From contig CAIUAY010000049.1 of NCBI GenBank assembly GCA_903897335.1, forward strand, positions 1 to 38,646: DNA of 38,646 nucleotides. Reading direction: 5' to 3'. The translations under genes and the position numbers were made by a program. This DNA comes from an uncultured Chromatium sp. (GTDB taxonomy: Bacteria > Pseudomonadota > Gammaproteobacteria > Chromatiales > Chromatiaceae). Positions within the stretch are counted from its first letter, which is position 1. Every line of letters begins with the position of its first letter. The notes below the pieces were generated by a model. It ran no database searches and was not told the origin of the DNA. It was given only the letters and a program-made list of their open reading frames with translations. Of the stretch, positions 1 to 8,425 are shown one piece after another.

Positions 1-66
1 GGCGTCGTCGTCGATCACGCGCCGCGTCGTTTCCAGGGCTTGCTCTCGTTTCAAGGGGGCATCCAA
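1..66 (-). CDS. Possible 5' end of a gene running off the left edge
   Basis: A minus-strand frame is open from a TTG at 66 to the window edge and reads like protein (starts DAPLKREQALETTRR). An in-frame TAA lies a little upstream, so the gene must begin close to here. No strong ribosome binding site is visible, and another TTG seven codons upstream is an alternative start. Only about 22 codons are present and I do not recognise the product. It would lie downstream of tcdA on the same strand. Confidence 0.25.
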   Translation of the reverse strand, partial: MDAPLKREQALETTRRVIDDDA

Positions 67-144
67 ACGTCTGGATTGTCCCAGCAAACCGAGTGGGAGC
101 TTAACTTAATGGCAGTGACCTGAAGGCTGCGTAACATCAGTGAT

Positions 145-897
145 TCAGTCACTTGGTGATGGCACGGCATCAAGCAAACGCCGCGCCACTACTCCGGCCA
201 GCATCAGCCCAAAGATGGATGGGAGATAGCTGATGCTGCCATTGACGGCTCGCGGACGCCCGCGTTCGCTCGCTTCGGGAGGCAATGGCGGCAGCGGCGG
301 TTCACCCGACCAGACGACCAGGAGACCACGCCCGATGCCACGCCGTCGCAGACGGCGGCGCACCTCCCGCGCCAGTGGGCAAACCTCGGTGTCCATCAGG
401 TCGCCGACCTGCACCCGGGTCGGATCAAGCCGTCCGCCCGCGCCCATGCTGCTGACGATCGGAAGATTGAGGCGCAGGGCGGTCTCGATCAGCGCGAGTT
501 TGCTGTTGAGGCTGTCGATAGCGTCGATGATCTGATCGAATCCACTGGAAAGCAGGGCTTCCATGCCGTCTACCGCCAGAAAATCCTCGATCAGGGTCAG
601 GTGACAGGATGGATTGATGTCAGCGATGCGTTCAGCCATGACTTCAGCCTTGGGACGTCCAAGCGTGGAACCCAATGCCAGCAGTTGGCGGTTCAGGTTC
701 GATGCCGACACCCGGTCATGATCAGCCAGTGTCAGTGCACCCACCCCGGCGCGTGCCAGCGCCTCGGCAGCATAGGCACCGACCCCGCCCAGTCCGGCAA
801 TCAGAACATGGCTTGAGCGTAGACGCGCCACCCCAGCCTCGCCGATCAGGATGCGGGTGCGTTCAAAGAGTGGCGCATCACTGGGATCAGAACTCAT
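145..897 (-). CDS. tcdA: tRNA threonylcarbamoyladenosine dehydratase (TcdA/CsdL)
   Basis: This E1/ThiF-fold enzyme is expected to cyclise t6A at tRNA position 37 to ct6A, using ATP. The 250-residue protein carries the nucleotide-binding loop GLGGVG (35-40), the NLNRQ segment (67-71), the DAID strand (125-128) and the C-terminal GSISYLPSIFG signature (220-230) typical of TcdA rather than of ThiF or MoeB. One oddity is C173 in VCPLAREV, where as I recall the family usually has Asp before PLAR. The ATG overlaps the tatD stop (ATGA), so translational coupling is likely. Length is slightly shorter than the E. coli protein. Confidence 0.88.
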   Translation of the reverse strand: MSSDPSDAPLFERTRILIGEAGVARLRSSHVLIAGLGGVGAYAAEALARAGVGALTLADHDRVSASNLNRQLLALGSTLGRPKAEVMAERIADINPSCHLTLIEDFLAVDGMEALLSSGFDQIIDAIDSLNSKLALIETALRLNLPIVSSMGAGGRLDPTRVQVGDLMDTEVCPLAREVRRRLRRRGIGRGLLVVWSGEPPLPPLPPEASERGRPRAVNGSISYLPSIFGLMLAGVVARRLLDAVPSPSD

Positions 898-1667
898 GGC
901 AGTTTCAGCACGGCACGAGCCGTGGCTGTCGTCTGTGCTGCCAGATCAAACGGATCGGCGTCGCGAATTCGAGCGAGCGTGGCGAGCACATCCGGCAGAT
1001 ACTCTGGGCTATTGCGCTCGCCCTGATGCGCAGCAACGGTTAGATCGGGCGCGTCGGTTTCCAGCACGATAGCCTCCGGCGGTAATTGCGTGGCCAGACG
1101 CCGGAGCCGGGTGGATCGCTCGAAGGTTAGCATCCCGCCAAAGCCGAGCCTGAACCCCAGATCCAGATACTGATGAGCCTGTTGCAGACTGCCATTGAAG
1201 GCGTGTGCAATCCCGCCGACCACTGGCAGACGCCGCAGAGTGGCCAGCACGGCGTCATGTGCCTTGCGGACATGGAGCAGTACCGGTAGACCCGCGCTAC
1301 GAGCGACTTGCAGTTGTGACTCGAACAGCTGTTGCTGGCGTGTGCGATCCAATTCACGAACCACGAAATCGAGTCCAATCTCACCGATGGCGACCACTCG
1401 ATGATCGGCCACGACGCGCTCCAGGGCGGCGATATCAGTGTCATGATGCTGATCGAGATAGAGCGGATGCAGACCCAGAGCCGGATAAAGCATCGGCTCG
1501 TTCATCTGCGATGCACAGAGCGCCAGCAGATTTGCCCAGCCTGGTGCATAGATCGCCGGAATCACTAGCGCTACCAAACCCGCTGCGCCGCTGCGCTGTC
1601 TGACGGCGGCACGGTCGTTATCGAATTCGGGCGCGTCGAGATGGCAGTGGGTATCGATCAGTTCCAC
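894..1667 (-). CDS. tatD: TatD-family metal-dependent hydrolase/DNase
   Basis: The 257-residue TIM-barrel protein shows the TatD metal-binding set: HCH at 7-9, E96 in GEIGLD, H132 (LLHVR), H155 (IAHAFNG) and D205 (LETDAP). Family members are 3'-5' exonucleases or deoxyribonucleases acting in DNA repair or RNA quality control. The exact paralogue (TatD, YcfH or YjjV) cannot be settled from sequence alone. The start is a GTG at 1667 that overlaps the TAG stop of the upstream DUF2058 gene by one base, and the gene end overlaps the tcdA start. The three genes probably form one transcript. Confidence 0.85.
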   Translation of the reverse strand: MELIDTHCHLDAPEFDNDRAAVRQRSGAAGLVALVIPAIYAPGWANLLALCASQMNEPMLYPALGLHPLYLDQHHDTDIAALERVVADHRVVAIGEIGLDFVVRELDRTRQQQLFESQLQVARSAGLPVLLHVRKAHDAVLATLRRLPVVGGIAHAFNGSLQQAHQYLDLGFRLGFGGMLTFERSTRLRRLATQLPPEAIVLETDAPDLTVAAHQGERNSPEYLPDVLATLARIRDADPFDLAAQTTATARAVLKLP

Positions 1668-2209
1668 TACCAGATCAGATCGTCTGGAACCTGATACGCG
1701 GCATAGGGATCATCGGCATCGGGTTTCGCTGTCGGCTGGTTGCAGACTAGTACCAGACTGGCGTCGCGGGCGCGTATCCGCTCGACGAGTTCGGCGGGAA
1801 CTAGCTCATAAAACGTATCCTGACGCACCACGGCCAGACGCCCACCGACCAGTTTGGCGTGCTGTTCCTGATTGACATAGATCCGTTTGAGGGTTGCTCC
1901 GTCAGTGAAGTTGTAGGCCAGATCACCGCCGTCACGCACGACCCGGTTGGCATGGATAAGCTGGCGGATCTCGTTTTCAGCCGCCCGTAGCGCAGCTTCT
2001 TCCTGACGCTGGCGGTTTAGCTCACGGTCACGCCCAGCCTTCTCGACCCGCGCCCGCTCCGCTGCCGCACGCGCTTCAGCCGTCTCCACGGCAGGCTCGC
2101 GTCGCCCGCTCTGTTTGCTTTGCTTATGCTGTGTTGAACGTGCTTGCTTGAGCGTGTGTTCCTTGACTAAGCCAGCTTTGAGAAGCTGGTCTTGCAGTGA
2201 ATTACCCAC
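1667..2209 (-). CDS. DUF2058 (YaiL-type) cytoplasmic protein
   Basis: The product is 180 residues long. It begins GNSLQDQLLKAGLV, the usual start of DUF2058 proteins. A basic, Gln/Arg/Glu-rich helical middle follows, then a compact C-terminal region (NFTDGATLKRIYV onward). I chose the GTG at 2209 because GGAG lies eight bases upstream and the family normally starts here. An ORF open to 2317 would add 36 residues without family resemblance. The family is common in gammaproteobacteria and its role is unknown; the charged helical region suggests nucleic-acid or ribosome contact (inference). It is first in a tightly packed run with tatD and tcdA. Confidence 0.8.
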   Translation of the reverse strand: MGNSLQDQLLKAGLVKEHTLKQARSTQHKQSKQSGRREPAVETAEARAAAERARVEKAGRDRELNRQRQEEAALRAAENEIRQLIHANRVVRDGGDLAYNFTDGATLKRIYVNQEQHAKLVGGRLAVVRQDTFYELVPAELVERIRARDASLVLVCNQPTAKPDADDPYAAYQVPDDLIW

Positions 2210-2428
2210 GATAAGAGACTCCGGAATGAGCGTCTGATTCGAGTACGAACTGAGGTGGCTTGAGAGGATCTGACAGCGGACGCCTTGACGCAAGTGTCGC
2301 TGCCGGTGATCGCTCACACAATCCTGTCACCACAGGCTGACCATGGTTACAATAAAATGCTAACAGATGATTGATGACTGAATGTCAGCACATCCATTTT
2401 CCCATCCCTTCATCCCGGAGAGCCTTCA

Positions 2429-2944
2429 ATGCCCCGTCTGCGTCTGGTCTTCGCATTATCCCTGATCATCGCTCTGCCCGCTGTCGCGGCAAACACGCTC
2501 AGCGTCGGCTATGTCGACATGCAGCAGGTACTGGAGCAAAGCAAACTCGGCAAGCGTTTACAGGAACAGTTGCGTAAGGAATTCGAGCCCCGTGCTCGGG
2601 CTTTTGCGCAGGATGAACAGCAGATCCAGGCACTGCGTCAGGCGCTGGAACGTGATAAAGCCTTGATGAGTAAAGATCAATTGGCCAAGAAAGAAAAAGA
2701 GATCCAAGGCCGTATCGAGGACTATCAGAAAAAGACCCAGCCACTCCAGCAGGAACTGATGAAAGTCCAGCAGGAGAAAGGCCGTGAAATCGTCGCCCCG
2801 GCACGGGCTGCCGTCAACGCGGTGGCGGCGAGAAAAAAGCTGTCGATGGTGGTGGAGCACAGTCAGGCCGGGATGCTCTACATCGATCCATCACTTGAGA
2901 TCACCTCAGACGTGATCCAGGAACTGGATGCAAAAACCAAATAG
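2429..2944 (+). CDS. skp: OmpH/Skp-family periplasmic chaperone
   Basis: This 171-residue protein has an N-terminal signal peptide ending AVA at 18-20, followed by the typical OmpH opening VGYVDMQQVLEQS. A long charged coiled coil (about residues 40-125) forms the tentacles of the family. Skp trimers hold unfolded outer-membrane proteins in the periplasm on their way to the BAM complex. Unlike the usual bamA-skp-lpxD arrangement, this gene stands alone, so it could be a second paralogue. Whether it is the housekeeping Skp cannot be told from this window. Confidence 0.82.
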   Translation: MPRLRLVFALSLIIALPAVAANTLSVGYVDMQQVLEQSKLGKRLQEQLRKEFEPRARAFAQDEQQIQALRQALERDKALMSKDQLAKKEKEIQGRIEDYQKKTQPLQQELMKVQQEKGREIVAPARAAVNAVAARKKLSMVVEHSQAGMLYIDPSLEITSDVIQELDAKTK

Positions 2945-3110
2945 CGCCGCTCAACTGCCTGGTTGGTGAAGATGACCGGACTGTTTTGTCTTCGATCTCC
3001 TAGGTATACTTTTGCGGGTTTAGGCGTGCCATCTGCCGCCCAAAAACCTTCATGCTCGACCAAACCACTCATACCGCCAGCGCGGCGGTCGCCCTAAAGG
3101 ATCGAATATC

Positions 3111-3347
3111 ATGCTCGGTGAATCTCACGACCTGCGCCACGAATTCCCAGACCTGGAAAACAAGATTGCCATGCTGCGAGCCGCCAACCCCGAGTTTGCG
3201 CAACGCATGGATGAATATGATGCAACCGATGCGCATGTGCGCAACATCGAGGAACTGGGTACGCCAGTTGCCGATGAAACCATCGAAGAGCTGAAAAAAG
3301 AGCGCCTGCGCCTCAAGGATCTGCTCTATCTGATGCTGCGCGCCTGA
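3111..3347 (+). CDS. YdcH-family (DUF465) small protein
   Basis: The 78-residue product matches the YdcH pattern: an N-terminal HDLRHEFPDLENKI helix, a central DEYDATDAHVRNIEE segment, and a C-terminal KKERLRLKDLLYLML helix. These form a short helical hairpin. The family is widespread in proteobacteria and of unknown function. A TATACT hexamer near 3004 could be its -10 element, but the -35 is poor. The downstream metallo-hydrolase starts 35 bases after its stop. Confidence 0.8.
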   Translation: MLGESHDLRHEFPDLENKIAMLRAANPEFAQRMDEYDATDAHVRNIEELGTPVADETIEELKKERLRLKDLLYLMLRA

Positions 3348-3382
3348 ATCTGGTCGGCAATGGCGACCTAACCACTCCCCGC

Positions 3383-4021
3383 ATGGCTTACCGTATCCTA
3401 CCTGTCACGCCATTCCAGCAAAACTGTACCCTATTCTGGTGTGAGCAGACGCGACGCGCTGCCATCATTGATCCGGGTGGCGAGCCAGTACGCATTCTCG
3501 CGCTGCTCGCCGAGCTGGATTTGGTGCCTGAATCCATCCTCCTGACACACGGCCATCTCGATCATGTCGGTGCCAGCGCCGCGCTGGCCGCCCGTCTCAG
3601 TGTCCCCATTTTCGGGCCACATGCCGACGATGCCTTTTTGATCCATGCACTGTCTGAACAGTGCCAGATGTTCGGCTTCCCGCCGGTGGATGCATTCGAG
3701 CCTGATCAGTGGCTGCATCAGGGCGATCACATCCTGGTCGGCAAGGAACGGCTTGACGTGCTGCATTGTCCTGGTCATACGCCCGGTCATGTCGTGTTTG
3801 TCAATGCCCGCGAACGTCTGGCTCAGGTCGGTGACGTCCTCTTTCGCGGTTCCATTGGCCGCACCGATTTTCCGCGCAGCAATCACCGGCAACTCATCGA
3901 CTCGATTCAACAGCGACTCTTCCCGCTCGGTGACGATGTCCGCTTTATCCCCGGACATGGCCCCATGTCCACCATCGGTAACGAACGACGCACCAATCCA
4001 TTCGTCGTTAGCAAGGAGTGA
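3383..4021 (+). CDS. YcbL-type metallo-beta-lactamase-fold hydrolase (glyoxalase II-like)
   Basis: The 212-residue protein has the metal-binding motif THGHLDH (55-61), with H56, H58, D60 and H61. H132 (GHTPGH), D151 (VGDVLF) and H192 (PGHGP) complete the dinuclear site. Length and motifs fit the short glyoxalase II/YcbL group, which hydrolyses thioesters such as S-lactoylglutathione. The long C-terminal substrate domain of classical GloB is absent. The start has no strong ribosome binding site but gives the expected MAYRILPVTPFQQNC opening. The DUF349 gene follows after ten bases. Confidence 0.85.
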   Translation: MAYRILPVTPFQQNCTLFWCEQTRRAAIIDPGGEPVRILALLAELDLVPESILLTHGHLDHVGASAALAARLSVPIFGPHADDAFLIHALSEQCQMFGFPPVDAFEPDQWLHQGDHILVGKERLDVLHCPGHTPGHVVFVNARERLAQVGDVLFRGSIGRTDFPRSNHRQLIDSIQQRLFPLGDDVRFIPGHGPMSTIGNERRTNPFVVSKE

Positions 4022-4031
4022 CAGAGCCGAC

Positions 4032-6893
4032 ATGCTATTCGAGCGTTTTCTTAGAAAAACCACCAAAACTACGGTCGCTGGGGTCAAGTCGGCCACGGCC
4101 TCCCATAACCAGGAAACGCTGGTCGAACAGTCGCGTCATCCCGATCCCGCGCAGCGGCGCACGGCCATCAGCCAACTTCAGAACCTCGCCCTGCTGCGTC
4201 AGATGCTCGCCGATGACGCTGATTCCAGTGTGCGTGAAGCGGCCAGTACCCGCTACTGTCAACTGCTCTGCGACGGCAATCTCGACATTTCGCTGGCATC
4301 CCGGCTCGACGAACTTGCCCGCAGTGACGACCCGCATCTGATCGAGCGGATTGCCGTGGAGGCCATGCTTCCAGAGCTGCGACAGGCGGCGCTCGAACGT
4401 GTGCAATCTGCTGACGTGCTTGTTCAATGTGCCGTGCGGGATGCACTGGCTGCGAACCGCCATCTCGCCATCACGCAGCTACACGATAAACTGGCGCTGG
4501 AACAGGTGGCGCAGCAGATCGGCAAAAAAGACAAGACCATCTATCGCCTGGCACGTGAGAAATTGCGTCTGCTCGCCGAACAGGAAGAACGGCCACGGCG
4601 GATTCGCGCCCAGCGTCAGGAACTCTGCGCCAAGATTAAACGCTTGGGACGTCTAGGTCACTGGAGCCAGGATCGCGCACTCCTGGAACATCTCGACCGT
4701 CAATGGGTCGCACTCGATCACGATTATCAGGCCGATGCCGACGTGGCGGCGCATTATCAGTCCGAGCGCGAGCGTTTTCTGGTGGCCTATGCCAGCATTT
4801 GTGACGCACAGGCCAGCCAGCTTGCCCAGCATGAGGCGCTCGATACGGCACAGGCTGCACGTCAGGCACTGCTCGATGAGCTTGCGACAGCGTCCAGCCT
4901 GACCACGGAGCGTGACATTGAATCACTGTGCGAGCGGATCGGTCTGGCCTGGAACGCTCTCCCGCGCCTTCCAACCTCACTGCAACACCCGCTCAATGTC
5001 CGTTACGAATCGCTGCTTCAGGCCGCTGACGCCGCCCGACAGGCTGTTGCCGAACAGCGCCAGAAGCACGAGCGCCTGCTGCGGATACAGGCCCAGGTCA
5101 AACGGCTGCTCCATGAGACCAGGGTGCTGGATCATCAGCGCGCCAGGTCGCTGATTGATCAGGGACGCGCACTCGCTGCCACGCAACCCGATACTGGCAT
5201 CGCGGCGGATGTGATCGGTCTGGCCAAAAGGCTTGAATCCCGACTCGACCATCAGCGCAAACATGCCGAACAGCGCCTAAAACAGCTCCCGGAACGACTC
5301 ACCGAACTGGAAATCCATCTTGCCGCTGGCGAACTCAAGAAAGCCGACCCGCTGTATCAGAGCCTGCATGCCGGACTCGAACTTATCCAGTCCAGCGAAC
5401 TGCCCAGGGAGGCCACGACTGACATCGCCAGTCGGCTACGCATCCTTGCTCCCCAGTTGCGCGAACTCCAGCACTGGCGTCGCTGGGGCGCGGATCAGCA
5501 TCGGGAAACGCTCTGCACCGACATGGACGCGCTGATGAATGCCGATCTGCCGATGGAAGTGTTAGCCAATCAGTTGCATACACTGCAAATAGACTGGAAA
5601 CGGCTCGACCAGTCCGGTTCACCCGCCAATCAGGCGCTGTGGGAACGCTTTCATGCCGCATCGGAAGCGGTCTATGCCCGCTGCCGTCCCTTCATGGAGG
5701 CGCAGGCTGCCGAGCGCGACGCAAATCGGCTCGCCCGCGAAGCGGTCTGCCAGCAGATTGAGACGTTTTTAGGCCAGGTCGACTGGGAGCGGGTTGATTG
5801 GAAAAAGATCCTGCGAGCCGAACGCGAGACCCGCCAGACCTGGGCGGCGATTGGTGAAACCGAGGGACGTCATCGCAAAGGGCTGGAACGCCGTTTTCAC
5901 CAGTCGCTCAGACAGCTCGACCGGCGTTTGGATGCTGAGCGCAAAGCGAATCAGGCGCACAAACACCAGTTGATCGAACAGGTGCAGGCGTTGGCAGAGT
6001 CAACTGATCTGGATGCCGCCATCGAGCAGACCAAAGCGCTGCAACGTCAATGGCACACTACCGTTCCAGCGCGCCAGAAAGACGAGAACCGGCTCTGGCA
6101 GCATTTCCGCGCCGCCTGCGATGCTGTCTTTGAACGTCGGACGGCATTGCATCAGGCGCAGACGCACGAACTTCGGGACAATCTCGCCACCCGTGAGCGC
6201 ATCTGTCTCGATGCACAGACGCTGGCCACCAGCACAACCGATCCGCAGCGTCTCGCTGCCGGTCTGCGCGAGCTGGACGAACGCTGGAGCGCCGCCCAGA
6301 CTCTGCCGGTTCCGCGTCAATCCGCCAGCCAACTGGCACGACACTGGCACGACTGTCGTGACGCACTTGAACACAGCCTGTCCATCGGCCAGGAACAGCA
6401 ACGTCAGATGGCGTTCGATCAACTGCAACAGCAGTCTGATCTCTGTGAACGATTCGAACTCAGCGTACTCGGCGCAACCACTGACCCGCTTGATCCAGTC
6501 ACGGCGCGTCAATTGTGGCAGCAACTTCACAGCGCATCCTCAACCCCGCTGAGTCAGGCGTTATCCGCACGTTTTGAACAGGCACTTGATGCCATCCAGA
6601 GTCCAGAACGCCTCGCTGAACTCAGGCAACGTTACACGGATAATGGTCAGCAGCGCCGTCGGCTGTGTCTCCAGCTTGAAATCATCGCTGGCATCGAATC
6701 GCCCCCGGAGCTGGTACAGCAACGTCTGGAATTTCAGGTCGCCAGACTGGCCGAACGCATGGTCGAGGGCGAAGACGATCCACTCCAGGGCGCAACCCAA
6801 CTGCTGCACGAGTGGTATCTGTGCGGGCCGGCTCCCGTCGATGTCGCACTAACGGTGCGCTTTGAACGGGTTCGCCGTGCGCTTGCCACCTGA
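4032..6893 (+). CDS. Large DUF349-domain protein
   Basis: The 953-residue protein is almost entirely helical, rich in Gln, Arg, Leu and Ala, and has several DUF349-like repeats (W-x-RF/HF-x-A motifs, for example LWERFHAASEAVYAR and LWQHFRAACDAVFERR). The N-terminal ~200 residues look like HEAT-type helical pairs. There is no signal peptide or membrane segment, so it is cytoplasmic. Function is unknown. I chose the ATG at 4032 because the open frame upstream lies inside the hydrolase gene in another frame. Related proteins in gammaproteobacteria are of similar size. Confidence 0.8.
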   Translation: MLFERFLRKTTKTTVAGVKSATASHNQETLVEQSRHPDPAQRRTAISQLQNLALLRQMLADDADSSVREAASTRYCQLLCDGNLDISLASRLDELARSDDPHLIERIAVEAMLPELRQAALERVQSADVLVQCAVRDALAANRHLAITQLHDKLALEQVAQQIGKKDKTIYRLAREKLRLLAEQEERPRRIRAQRQELCAKIKRLGRLGHWSQDRALLEHLDRQWVALDHDYQADADVAAHYQSERERFLVAYASICDAQASQLAQHEALDTAQAARQALLDELATASSLTTERDIESLCERIGLAWNALPRLPTSLQHPLNVRYESLLQAADAARQAVAEQRQKHERLLRIQAQVKRLLHETRVLDHQRARSLIDQGRALAATQPDTGIAADVIGLAKRLESRLDHQRKHAEQRLKQLPERLTELEIHLAAGELKKADPLYQSLHAGLELIQSSELPREATTDIASRLRILAPQLRELQHWRRWGADQHRETLCTDMDALMNADLPMEVLANQLHTLQIDWKRLDQSGSPANQALWERFHAASEAVYARCRPFMEAQAAERDANRLAREAVCQQIETFLGQVDWERVDWKKILRAERETRQTWAAIGETEGRHRKGLERRFHQSLRQLDRRLDAERKANQAHKHQLIEQVQALAESTDLDAAIEQTKALQRQWHTTVPARQKDENRLWQHFRAACDAVFERRTALHQAQTHELRDNLATRERICLDAQTLATSTTDPQRLAAGLRELDERWSAAQTLPVPRQSASQLARHWHDCRDALEHSLSIGQEQQRQMAFDQLQQQSDLCERFELSVLGATTDPLDPVTARQLWQQLHSASSTPLSQALSARFEQALDAIQSPERLAELRQRYTDNGQQRRRLCLQLEIIAGIESPPELVQQRLEFQVARLAERMVEGEDDPLQGATQLLHEWYLCGPAPVDVALTVRFERVRRALAT

Positions 6894-6907
6894 TAGGCAA
6901 GCGTTCC

Positions 6908-7330
6908 ATGCTCCAGGTCAACCTTCACATCCAGATCGACGAATCCGAGCTGCATGAACAGTTCACCCGTTCACCTGGGCCAGGCGGCCAGCATGTCAAC
7001 AAAGTTGAGACCGCCGTACAACTGAAATTCGATGTCGCAGGATCGCCATCACTGCCAGAAGACGTCCGTCAGCGATTGTTGCGCTTAGGCGGGCGGCGCG
7101 TGGATGCGTCCGGGGTGCTGATGATCGATGCCCATCGCTTCCGCGCCCGCGAGCGTAATCGTCAGGATGCACGGGAGCGACTGGCCGCGCTGATTTTGCG
7201 CGCCACGCAGCGCCCCAAACCACGGATTGCGACCCGTCCCACCCGGGCATCGCAGGAACGGCGTCTCGACGCAAAACGCCGGACAGGCTGCAACAAGCGC
7301 CTGCGGCTCACGCGACCCAGCGACGACTGA
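6908..7330 (+). CDS. arfB: Alternative ribosome-rescue factor ArfB (YaeJ-type peptidyl-tRNA hydrolase)
   Basis: At 140 residues the protein is the same length as E. coli ArfB. It has the release-factor motif GPGGQHVNK with GGQ at 26-28, followed by a globular RF-1-like domain. A basic C-terminal tail (about 105-140, with many Arg and Lys) inserts in the empty mRNA channel of stalled ribosomes. It hydrolyses peptidyl-tRNA on ribosomes lacking a stop codon in the A site. It begins 14 bases after the DUF349 gene, so the two may be co-transcribed. Confidence 0.92.
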   Translation: MLQVNLHIQIDESELHEQFTRSPGPGGQHVNKVETAVQLKFDVAGSPSLPEDVRQRLLRLGGRRVDASGVLMIDAHRFRARERNRQDARERLAALILRATQRPKPRIATRPTRASQERRLDAKRRTGCNKRLRLTRPSDD

Positions 7331-7335
7331 CCGCG

Positions 7336-7515
7336 CTATTCGTCGATCTCGACCACCATCCCTGCGCCATTCGGCAGCCGGATAATCACCAGCCTGCCCA
7401 GCGTCGGATGACGGACAGTGCTGACGGTTATCTCTGACAGCGTTTTTTCCGCAATCAGCTCGCTCTCGCTCTTCAAGTCTTCGATAATTGCCGGTTCGAA
7501 ATCGATCAACCGCAT
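7336..7515 (-). CDS. Orphan 59-residue acidic protein, unknown
   Basis: This short ORF reads MRLIDFEPAIIEDLKS at its start and ends MVVEIDE. I chose the ATG at 7515 because GGAG lies nine bases upstream; a GTG five codons earlier is possible. The protein is acidic with alternating hydrophobic residues and no signal peptide or membrane helix. I recognise no family. It converges on arfB with a five-base gap. The 200 bases before it, up to the YbeL-type gene, hold no convincing gene, although a second small open frame (7516-7691) runs into it in another phase. A decayed longer gene is possible. Confidence 0.45.
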   Translation of the reverse strand: MRLIDFEPAIIEDLKSESELIAEKTLSEITVSTVRHPTLGRLVIIRLPNGAGMVVEIDE

Positions 7516-7731
7516 GATGGAAAACTCCACTCGATGGTGAGTTCCCCGAAGCGCGTCGGAATCCGCTCCATTGGCACCGCATCAGGGAACAGGAAACGCT
7601 GATCTAAACTTTGCCACCGGTGTTGGTGCAAAGGAACTGGAGCCGTTGTCGACGCAGACAAACAGGAGCGAGTCGACGAGATTAGCTGCATCGTGAGCGT
7701 GGTCTGGTCGAGCCACTAGTCCCGAAACGAA

Positions 7732-8271
7732 TCACGTTTTGTTTTCAGTCTCGTCAGTGCGCCGCCGAAAACGGGTTCTGCCACATTCCGCACAGGCCGG
7801 AATCCGTCCGGCCTTGACGAAATGCGTTTCAGCCCCGCAGTGATCGCAGATCAGCGTTCCCGGCCCAGTGATTTCGCCCGCCTGATACAGACTCATCTGA
7901 CGCGCCGTCTCGGCCCACTGGGCAAGTTGCAGACTGGTCTGGTCGGCAACCTGCGTAAACATGTCTACCATCCGCCGTTCGATCAGTTCCAGATCGAAGC
8001 GCCACCAGTCGCGCATCTCCTGCCCGGTCTCGGCGATGTAATTGGCGGCGTCCTCGATGTCGCGCTTGATGTAGTCAGAGACTTTATCCGCCTCCTCGCG
8101 GGTCAGCTCGCCGAGTTCAACCATGTTGTCCCGTGCTTTTTCCAGCATCTCGCGGAACTTTGGCACAGATTCATGCTGCGCCTTCTCAATCGTCTCGTGC
8201 GTTTGCCTGAGCATCTGCTCGTAGGCGTGAACCAGTTTATCGGTGGTATCGTGCTGGCGGTCTTCGGTCAT
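7732..8271 (-). CDS. YbeL-type zinc-ribbon protein (DUF1451)
   Basis: The 179-residue protein has a long helical region (about 10-130) followed by a C-terminal zinc ribbon with CDHCG and CAECG pairs. This is the DUF1451/YbeL architecture. The family is cytoplasmic and of unknown role; the ribbon suggests protein or nucleic-acid binding (inference). In E. coli ybeL is also divergent from leuS, so synteny supports the call. The divergent intergenic region to leuS is about 150 bases and should hold both promoters, but I could not pick convincing hexamers. Confidence 0.85.
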   Translation of the reverse strand: MTEDRQHDTTDKLVHAYEQMLRQTHETIEKAQHESVPKFREMLEKARDNMVELGELTREEADKVSDYIKRDIEDAANYIAETGQEMRDWWRFDLELIERRMVDMFTQVADQTSLQLAQWAETARQMSLYQAGEITGPGTLICDHCGAETHFVKAGRIPACAECGRTRFRRRTDETENKT

Positions 8272-8425
8272 GACGTGACTCCGGGTGAGGTCAGGATCGG
8301 TCGAGATTCAGGTGCGACGATGAACCTCTGCATGTGGCGCTTTAGAGATTAGGATAGCAAAAGCCTCTGCGGTATCCTTGAAAGATCCGGATTCACCCCA
8401 TTTCACCACCATCAGACCAGACTCC

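Noticed and set aside
3645-4031. N-terminal extension of the DUF349 protein
   Set aside because: This part lies in another frame inside the metallo-hydrolase gene; the protein plausibly starts at the ATG at 4032.
8272-8425. T-box or leucine-rich leader before leuS
   Set aside because: No leucine-codon run, specifier hairpin or terminator was found; T-boxes are not expected in gammaproteobacteria.
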